A DNA stretch of 64,000 nt, from NCBI GenBank assembly GCA_965263165.1, contig OZ253584.1:1922001-1986000 (forward strand). Reading direction: 5' to 3'. The stretch is from SAR202-VII-2 sp965263165. Its GTDB lineage: Bacteria > Chloroflexota > Dehalococcoidia > Lucifugimonadales > SAR202-VII-2. Of this stretch, positions 58,504 through 64,000 are shown in pieces. A program made the translations under genes and the position numbers. Within the stretch, counting starts at the first letter, position 1. The number at the start of each line of letters is the position of its first letter. The notes beneath the pieces are model-generated. The model was not told where the DNA came from, made no database searches, and saw only the letters and a list, made by a program, of their open reading frames with translations.

Positions 58504-59483
58504 CACCCCCAGCGCAGCGCCGCGGTTTGAACAGGGGCATCCCAACACCGGAGCATATCGTCGTCCAGGAGGGAGAGCGTGATGGAGCACCCCGCCATGT
58601 CGAGGGAGGTCACGTAGTTTCCCACAAGGCTCCGCACCACCTCCACCCCGCTGCCGGCCAACGCCCGGCGAGCGGCGTCGTACATTAGGGTCAGCTCCAT
58701 GAGGGGGGTTCCGCCGAAGCCGTTCACCAGCAGGAGCGCCCGGTCTCCTGAAAGGGGCTTCAGGTCCTCGACGATGGCTCCCACCAGTTCCTCTGCCACC
58801 GCATCAGCCGGCGCCAGTTGCACCCGGCGGCGGCCTTTCTCGCCGTGAATGCCTACGCCCATTTCCATCTCGTCGTTGCCGATGTCGAACGTGGGCCTGC
58901 CGACTGCCGGGACGGTGCAACTGGTGAGGGCCACGCCCATGGAGCGAGTCCGCTCGTTCACGCGGACGCCAAGGGTCCGGCAGGCCTCCAGATCCGCTCC
59001 AGCCTCCGCCGCCGCCCCTACGACTTTCTCCACAACCAGCGTTCCGGCAACCCCACGCCGCAGCGATTGGTCGTCCGTGGCAACGTCGTCGTTGACCAAG
59101 ACGGTGGCCTGGGCGCCGGAGAACATTTCGGCGGCCATCTCGAAGTTCATCACGTCCCCGGCGAAGTTCTTTACGATGAACAGCACTCCCGCCCCGCCAT
59201 CGACGGCCTGCGCCGCCCCCAGCATCTGGTCCGGCGTCGGCGAGGTGAAGACCTGCCCTGGGCATGCCGCGTCCAGCATGCCGCGGCCAACGAACCCGGC
59301 GTGCAGGGGCTCGTGGCCGCTGCCGCCGCCCGATACTAGGGCAACCTTTCCGGCCACAGGCGCGTCCCTCCGGGCGACGCAGGTGGGGCCGGTGCGCAGG
59401 ACTACGAGGTCGCCGTAGGCTGAAGCGAAACCGCGCAGGCTCTCGTCCAACGCGTCTTCCACCCTATTGATGAACTTCTTCAT
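58500..59483 (-). CDS. dhaK: Dihydroxyacetone kinase substrate-binding subunit DhaK
   Basis: 327 residues, full length. Substrate-site motifs: SGGGSGHEPLHAGFVG (His60 region), KNFAGDVMNFEMAAEM (Asp110) and MGVGIHGEKGRRR with the His that forms the covalent hemiaminal with dihydroxyacetone. GDRALLLVNGFGGTPLMEL and SLVGNYVTSLDMAGCSITL complete the fold. It works with DhaL (intact copy at 49697-50335) to make dihydroxyacetone phosphate. No dhaM is visible. Residues 106-150 are the segment duplicated as fragments A and B. Confidence 0.94.
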   Translation of the reverse strand: MKKFINRVEDALDESLRGFASAYGDLVVLRTGPTCVARRDAPVAGKVALVSGGGSGHEPLHAGFVGRGMLDAACPGQVFTSPTPDQMLGAAQAVDGGAGVLFIVKNFAGDVMNFEMAAEMFSGAQATVLVNDDVATDDQSLRRGVAGTLVVEKVVGAAAEAGADLEACRTLGVRVNERTRSMGVALTSCTVPAVGRPTFDIGNDEMEMGVGIHGEKGRRRVQLAPADAVAEELVGAIVEDLKPLSGDRALLLVNGFGGTPLMELTLMYDAARRALAGSGVEVVRSLVGNYVTSLDMAGCSITLSLLDDDMLRCWDAPVQTAALRWGC

Positions 59484-59535
59484 GGGAACCTCGCAGGATA
59501 GGACTGGGGCCCCCGGCGTGACGTTTAGTCTGTCC

Positions 59536-60351
59536 TCAGGATTGACAATCGTCTGGAGCTTCTTCGTAGCTGTACGCCGTAGAGGACAGAATAAGTTTGC
59601 GCGGGTTCTCCGCCTGATATCGATTGTTTCTGTCTGCCAAGCGATCTCGGATCAGCTTAACCGATTCACGGGGCGCCCTCTCAGTGTAGTACACGCTTAC
59701 GACTGCCTCGTTTGGTACCTGAAGCAGATTTATGGGTTGTCCGTGTTGGTCCGTTTCTCCCGTGCCGATGGTCCTGTTCATCTCTATGATCAAGCGCCAT
59801 TCGTCTTCGTGGGACCAATGATCGCTCTTCATGGACAGAAGGATCGGTAGATTGGACTCTGGAGAAACTAAGACGATCAGACCCGAAATCAGGGCTGGTG
59901 TATCGCCATATGTCACACTCCTCAGACATCCCGTCGGTCCAGTAAGTTTGCCGAGTTCCCCAACATCGTAGCCAATGACGAAGCCGGATCCATCGGTGGT
60001 GTAGTGAGACCACATTAGCGGGTGACGAGGATGGGTAGTAAACGAGACGATACCTAACCTTGTCGAAACCTGCTCCGTGAATAATTGACGTGTAAACAGG
60101 CTGCCGTGTTCTCGCCTAGCGCGGTGTACATCTTCCTCAGTGACTGGCTTGCTTTAGCTGATGTTAGTGAGAATCTTCGCTAATTGGCGGTTCTCTTCCG
60201 CTTCTTCCGGAATGAAGTGCAGAGTCCTAACGGCACACTCGAACGGGTCGTTGCGGGCTGCCGGTTGAGTGGCGCGGAGAGTCCCGTCGCCTACATTGGG
60301 GATGCAGGTGAGGGCTCTCCGAGGAGTGACGTATTTGTAAAGGATGTCCAT
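59536..60351 (-). pseudogene. DUF2971 protein gene with one in-frame stop
   Basis: The frame from ATG 60351 to 59536 reads as one protein of about 271 codons, interrupted only by TAA at 60156-60154. Before it: MDILYKYVTPRRALTCIPNV, TLRATQPAARNDPFECAV (the lYKY...NDPFE pattern of DUF2971). After it: PVTEEDVHRARREHGSLFTR, THPRHPLMWSHYTTDGSGF (the MWsHYa..H.G..iGyd pattern) to the end. GC content is below that of neighbours. The second half could be made separately from ATG 60015. DUF2971 proteins are common in phage-defence and mobile islands; function unknown. Explanations: recent nonsense mutation, sequencing error, or stop-codon readthrough. Confidence 0.82.
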
Positions 60352-60687
60352 GGCGTCCGACGACCCTACTGAATGTGACTGTTAGCTGTCCGATTGTACA
60401 CCATGTTTCTCTGCGGCTTCCATCGCTGCCCGTGACGCTAGGCGTTCACGCGATTTCGGGCCCGGGTTAACGGGGGCTGACCCTGTTCGCCTTCTACATC
60501 TCTTGCCTAGCAGGGTGTTGAAAAAGGTCTGAGAGGTATGGACGCGAAGGTGGGGATGGGAAGGCGTTTGGTTACGCTTGGCGCAGCACGAACGGGAGGC
60601 GGCCATGCGCACCGAGGACAACCGGGTCGCCGTGTGACCTGCTCGCCCGCTCGGACGGGGGCTCGGCAGGGACAGTCGGCTGTCGTA

Positions 60688-60732
60688 GGCGTACGCCCAA
60701 TGCGCATGGCGGACGTACGCGTAATGTATGAT
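60688..60732 (+). promoter_or_regulatory. Cluster of small palindromes upstream of the MFS gene at 60775
   Basis: GGCGTACGCC (60688-60697), ATGCGCAT (60700-60707) and CGTACG (60714-60719) follow one another; ACGCGTAATG (60717-60726) equals the right part of the operator at 42754-42767; TATGAT (60727-60732) could be a -10. The rest of the 423-bp gap (60352-60774) has no gene that can be supported. Confidence 0.4.
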
Positions 60733-60774
60733 GGGCTCGCTCCCTGGGGACGACCCCCTCGACCGAGGTGATTC

Positions 60775-62064
60775 TTGGCAACCTCGCAGGCCGCAGTTGC
60801 GACGGGCCCAGGCCAGCAGAAGCCCAAGCGGATAGCCGGCTCCATCATTGTCGGCCATGCCTTCCAGCACATGTACGCGGACGGCTTCTTGGTGCTGCTC
60901 GACCCCATCTACCAAGCGTTCGGGCTGACCCCCCTAACGGTTGGCGCGCTCTCGGCTGTGCGTCAAGGGGCCGGTGGACTGCTCACGATGGGCGGCGGGT
61001 TTGTCGTTGACATGTTCGCCGGCAAGCGCGGGCTTCTCCTGGCGGGGAGTCTGTTCACGATGGGGCTCGGCTACCTGCTCGTTGCCGCCTCCCCGAACTA
61101 CACGATACTGCTCATTACCCTGGCTCTCGGTTCAGGGGCCGCTTCGTTCTGGCACCCCGTTGGTCTCGGGATTCTCTCCGCGTCGTTCCCCAACAGGCGC
61201 GCCCTCATGATGTCTCTCCATCGTTCATCGGGAGGCGTGGGCGGGACTCTCACGCCGCTTGTCGTTGGCGCTGCCCTGTTCTTCATCACCTGGCGAGAAG
61301 TTCTTTTCGCCGGGTTCATTGTCATGACGGCTGTCTCGATCACCATGCTGATCGTCCTGAGCAGGCTCGGCTTGCAGAGCCAGGCGACCGAGCATCGGAG
61401 CGCCGGCGAGCAGATACGGTCCATCGGACAGTTGTTCAGGCAGCGCGCGCTGCCGACGCTGTTGATCGTCTCCGGTCTGCGCGGCATGGCGGACCGCGCC
61501 TTCGTCTTCTTCCTTCCGCTCTTTATCGGCAGGGCGATGCGGCTCGACGACCCGGACGTCGGCATCGAGCGCGTGGCGCTTGTCGTCGGCTTCCATCTCA
61601 CCCTCCTGTCGAGCATGTCGATCATGGTCCCGCCGGTCGTCGGACTGCTGGCGGACCGCATCGGCCGCAAGCCTGTGATGATCGCCACGCTATTTGCTTC
61701 GTCGCTCGTGACGGGCGTGCTGGCCATGGTGGGTGAGATGGGCTGGGCGTTCACGGTACTGATCGGGGCGCTCGGCGCCGTGCGGTTTGCCGTCGCCAAC
61801 CTCACGCAGGCCGCATCGCTCGACATCGCGGAGGGCAGGCGGCTCGAGGGGAGCATGATTGGGCTCCTCTGGGGCAACAACGCCACATTCGGCGCGCTCT
61901 CCCCCCTCCTGGTCGGCGCCATCATCGCCGCGTTCGCCTCGGATGCAGTAGATGCGAACAAGTTCGCGCTTGTCTTCCCTTACGTCGCGATTCTCACCTT
62001 CGCCGCCACGATCGCAGCGCTGTTCCTGCCCGGGCACCTGGGCAAGCCGAAGCTGGCCGTCTAA
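60775..62064 (+). CDS. MFS transporter (FSR/nitrate-nitrite-sugar-like 12-helix permease)
   Basis: 429 residues from TTG 60775, with GAGGTGA just upstream. Twelve hydrophobic segments; begins with a soluble 20-residue tail, then AGSIIVGHAFQHMYADGFLVLLDPIYQAFGL, GHxxxHxY-like as in fosmidomycin-resistance-type permeases. A-motif-like VVDMFAGKRGLLLAG in the first half and LLADRIGRKPVMIATLF in the second. FWHPVGLGILSASFPNRRALMMSLHRSSGGVGGTLTP is typical of that group. Substrate unknown. Confidence 0.87.
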   Translation: MATSQAAVATGPGQQKPKRIAGSIIVGHAFQHMYADGFLVLLDPIYQAFGLTPLTVGALSAVRQGAGGLLTMGGGFVVDMFAGKRGLLLAGSLFTMGLGYLLVAASPNYTILLITLALGSGAASFWHPVGLGILSASFPNRRALMMSLHRSSGGVGGTLTPLVVGAALFFITWREVLFAGFIVMTAVSITMLIVLSRLGLQSQATEHRSAGEQIRSIGQLFRQRALPTLLIVSGLRGMADRAFVFFLPLFIGRAMRLDDPDVGIERVALVVGFHLTLLSSMSIMVPPVVGLLADRIGRKPVMIATLFASSLVTGVLAMVGEMGWAFTVLIGALGAVRFAVANLTQAASLDIAEGRRLEGSMIGLLWGNNATFGALSPLLVGAIIAAFASDAVDANKFALVFPYVAILTFAATIAALFLPGHLGKPKLAV

Positions 62065-62104
62065 CGGCTGTAGTATGCGGGGACCGGCAGGCAACTTGCG
62101 ATGA

Positions 62105-62530
62105 GTGGGGCAGGCGGCCCTGGACGCGTCGAATGCGGTGCGCCTTATGACGGTGCATGGCGCCAAGGGGCTGGAGTTCCCCATCGTCTTCGTTCCGGAG
62201 GCCCACTTGCATCGCGGGCTGACAACGACTCCGTGCGCTGGCGGAGCGTGGACGGTATCTCCCGCACGCTTGCCCGAGAGGTCGGGGCCGCCGGTAGCCG
62301 GCCACGGCCCGGGTTCTACACCTACCTTCTGGACCGGGACGCAGCGGAGGAGGTTGCGGAGCACAAGCGGTTGTTCTATGTTGCCGCGACCAGGGCCGCC
62401 GACGCGCTGTACATCAGCGGGAATGAGACGAGCAGCGGGGACGGGTGGCTCGCCGCCGCTTCGGAAGTCGTGGGAACGGCCTCGCGGGACGGTGTGGAGG
62501 TCCGGCAGCCGCTGATCGTCGGAGGGGGAG
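62105..62530 (+). pseudogene. UvrD/AddA-type helicase remnant (motifs V and VI, frameshifted)
   Basis: One frame gives ALDASNAVRLMTVHGAKGLE, FPIVFVPEAHLHRGL (motif V of superfamily 1 UvrD/PcrA/AddA helicases). After a frame change near 62230-62260 another gives YLLDRDAAEEVAEHKRLFYV, AATRAADALYISG (motif VI). Everything N-terminal of motif V is missing and the C-terminus is cut short. It follows the MFS gene by 40 bp. A decayed 3' fragment, not a functional gene. Confidence 0.85.
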
Positions 62531-62599
62531 GCGGCGCTCGCAGGCCGGCGCCCCGCTCGTGGAACGAGGGGGGCGTCGCTATCTCACCTTGGCGCGTCC

Positions 62600-62640
62600 G
62601 GACGCTTCCTAGCCTGCCCCTGACTCGGGTGCAGGGACAG
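62600..62640. repeat. REP-like palindrome
   Basis: GGACGCTTCCTAGCCTGCCC then CTGACTCGGGTGCAGGGACAG. Same family as the copies near 6.0, 10.8, 32.0, 39.2 and 49.6 kb. It is followed by the hairpin GGGGCTGCGCCCC (62658-62670). 62671-62776 has no other feature. Confidence 0.6.
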
Positions 62641-62776
62641 AGCCGCTCCCGGCGAGGGGCTGCGCCCCTGCGCCTCGCTCGGGGAACGACAGCCCCATAC
62701 TTGACGGTGGAGGCGTATTTGTCGTTGTACGATCCTCTCCTAACAACGCAATTGGGTGTATTGGCGTGAACAGGCC

Positions 62777-64000
62777 CTAGCGGGAGCGGCGGCTCCTCAA
62801 CGGGGCCTGCCTCACAAAGAGCATCGCTGCGAAGGCGGCAACGACGAATCCCAGCAGCAACAGGAAGCCGTCCGTGATCGCCAAACTGAGGCTTCCCCGC
62901 AGCGACTCCAAGAGCTGCTCGCCCACGCCGGGAGGCGTTCCCGCTTCCACCAACACAGCCTGAAGGCGCTCCATGGCCTCGGGGTTTATCAGCGCCTGCG
63001 GGTTGTCCGTTATGCCCTCGAGCGTCCCCGGCGGAAGCGTATCGCGCAGCGAGGGATCAACGGTCTGGTCCACCCCGGAAGCAAAGCGCCGCACCATGAA
63101 GGAGCCCAGAACCGCCAGACCCACCGCTCCTCCGATGGCCCGGAAGAACTGCGTCGCCGTGGTGGCGATGCCGATGTAGCGGAAGGGAACAGCGTTCTGT
63201 ATAGTCGTCGTGAAGACCGGCATGGTGGAGCCCAGCCCTATTCCCATCACCACGGTGTAGAGCACAGCGGTGACCCGGCTGGTGTCCACGGACATGAGCG
63301 ACATGAGGTAGTAGCCAAAGCTCATGATGCCCAGGCCGATGAGGCCCTGGACCTTGTAGCGCCCCCCAAGACGGGCCAGCGCTTGCCCCGACGAAAGGCT
63401 CCCCACCACCACCCCCATCATCATCGGCGTGAGGAAGCTCCCGCTGCTGGTCGCCGACGCGCCCAGGACACCCTGAAAGAACAGGGGCACGAACATGATG
63501 CCCCCGTACAACCCGAAGGCCGACAGGAACACGGCCAACAGACTCAGGCCAACGATCCGGTCGCGGAACAGGAACAACGGCACGAGCGGCTCTGGAAATC
63601 GCAGCTCCCTCCGAACGAACGCGGCGCCCATCACTACGGCGAACGCGAGCGATCCAATGACCTGCGCCGACCCCCACGGGTATTGGACGCCTCCCCACGA
63701 CAACCCCAACAGCAGCGGCACGACGGTCAGCACCAGCAGCACGATGCCGAGGTAGTCGATCCGGTGCTCACCGCCGCGGCGGACGTCGGGAAAGTAGCGG
63801 ATGAACAGCAGAATCAGGGGCAGGCCGATGGGCAGGTTGATATAGAAAATCCAATGCCAGGAGAGCGAGTCCGTGATGAAGCCTCCCAGCGTTGGTCCAA
63901 TGATCGAGGACACGCCGAACGTGGCCGTGATCAGGCCCAGGAACTTCGCACGCTGGTTCGGCGGAAACAGATCACCTATGGCGATGAACCCGTTGGCCAT
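62777..64000 (-). CDS. DHA2-family (EmrB/QacA-like) 14-helix drug exporter, N-terminus outside window
   Basis: 407 residues visible; the frame runs off the right edge, so roughly the first 110 residues are missing. The visible start MANGFIAIGDLFPPNQRAKFLGLITATFGVSSIIGPTLGGFITDSLSWHWIFYINLPIGL is the DHA2 motif C region (GxxxGPxxGG) and the WRWIFxINvP signature. It ends with helix 14 and LRSRRSR. DHA2 exporters use the proton gradient to remove drugs or lipophilic cations. Confidence 0.92.
   Translation of the reverse strand: MANGFIAIGDLFPPNQRAKFLGLITATFGVSSIIGPTLGGFITDSLSWHWIFYINLPIGLPLILLFIRYFPDVRRGGEHRIDYLGIVLLVLTVVPLLLGLSWGGVQYPWGSAQVIGSLAFAVVMGAAFVRRELRFPEPLVPLFLFRDRIVGLSLLAVFLSAFGLYGGIMFVPLFFQGVLGASATSSGSFLTPMMMGVVVGSLSSGQALARLGGRYKVQGLIGLGIMSFGYYLMSLMSVDTSRVTAVLYTVVMGIGLGSTMPVFTTTIQNAVPFRYIGIATTATQFFRAIGGAVGLAVLGSFMVRRFASGVDQTVDPSLRDTLPPGTLEGITDNPQALINPEAMERLQAVLVEAGTPPGVGEQLLESLRGSLSLAITDGFLLLLGFVVAAFAAMLFVRQAPLRSRRSR

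Noticed and set aside
60382..60915. 177-residue minus-strand frame before the MFS gene
   Set aside because: It overlaps the start of the MFS gene and the palindrome cluster, with no recognisable domain or ribosome site.

Overview
This is high-GC bacterial DNA. Gene content and style suggest a Chloroflexota genome of the SAR202/Dehalococcoidia type: several Asp/Glu-racemase-superfamily paralogues, an orphan molybdopterin hydroxylase subunit, an amidohydrolase, M24 and MetE-like catabolic proteins, a small citrate-synthase-like lyase and many GTG/TTG starts. The assignment is an inference; there is no rRNA or other definitive marker in the window.

Layout. 0-14.6 kb: a partial methyltransferase, an SDR-QueD-QueC cluster (pterin/7-deazapurine chemistry), two racemase-like paralogues, hrcA, a sugar transferase, an enoyl-CoA hydratase, a single-chain restriction-modification enzyme, a DUF6391-like protein, a cytochrome c lipoprotein, larB and dnaN. 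14.6-31.2 kb: an M1 aminopeptidase, a carboxyltransferase without a biotin domain, then a same-strand run (M24 hydrolase, MetE-like protein, racemase-like protein, redoxin, a small 11-residue-repeat protein, a xanthine-dehydrogenase-type large subunit), an amidohydrolase and a giant fused ABC exporter. 32-44.9 kb: a citryl-CoA-lyase-like protein, a translationally coupled FMN reductase/NYN-domain pair, an MFS transporter, a GH15 enzyme, DUF488, an NfeD-slipin pair, an SDR, a repeat/RHH protein with its own operator, and an MFS gene broken in a G8 run. 44.9-49.6 kb: two near-identical IS5-type elements in the same orientation flank an IS1182-type element. 49.6-62.8 kb is a plastic accessory zone: dhaL and dhaK lie 8 kb apart, each beside a fragment of the other gene, together with a lower-GC serine protease, a LiaF-like protein, MscS, a mycothiol-type enzyme, an ECF sigma factor with a VWA membrane protein, a DUF2971 gene with an in-frame stop, an MFS gene and a helicase remnant. 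The window ends in a partial DHA2 drug exporter.

The most unusual signal is a dispersed, apparently transcribed noncoding element present five times (about 5.4-5.8, 10.8-11.2, 31.3-31.7, 38.7-39.1 and 46.15-46.5 kb). Each copy starts at a near-identical promoter (TTGCMA, 17-bp spacer ending TGTGC, then TATAGT or TAGAGT). Four copies continue into a GC hairpin whose closing base pairs change compensatorily, and every copy carries a 10-11 bp tandem repeat with a copy-specific core. The fullest copies end in CAAACAATCAAAG motifs. Three copies lie next to a second hairpin-rich block, and REP-like palindromes are scattered near these and other intergenic sites. No known RNA family was recognised.
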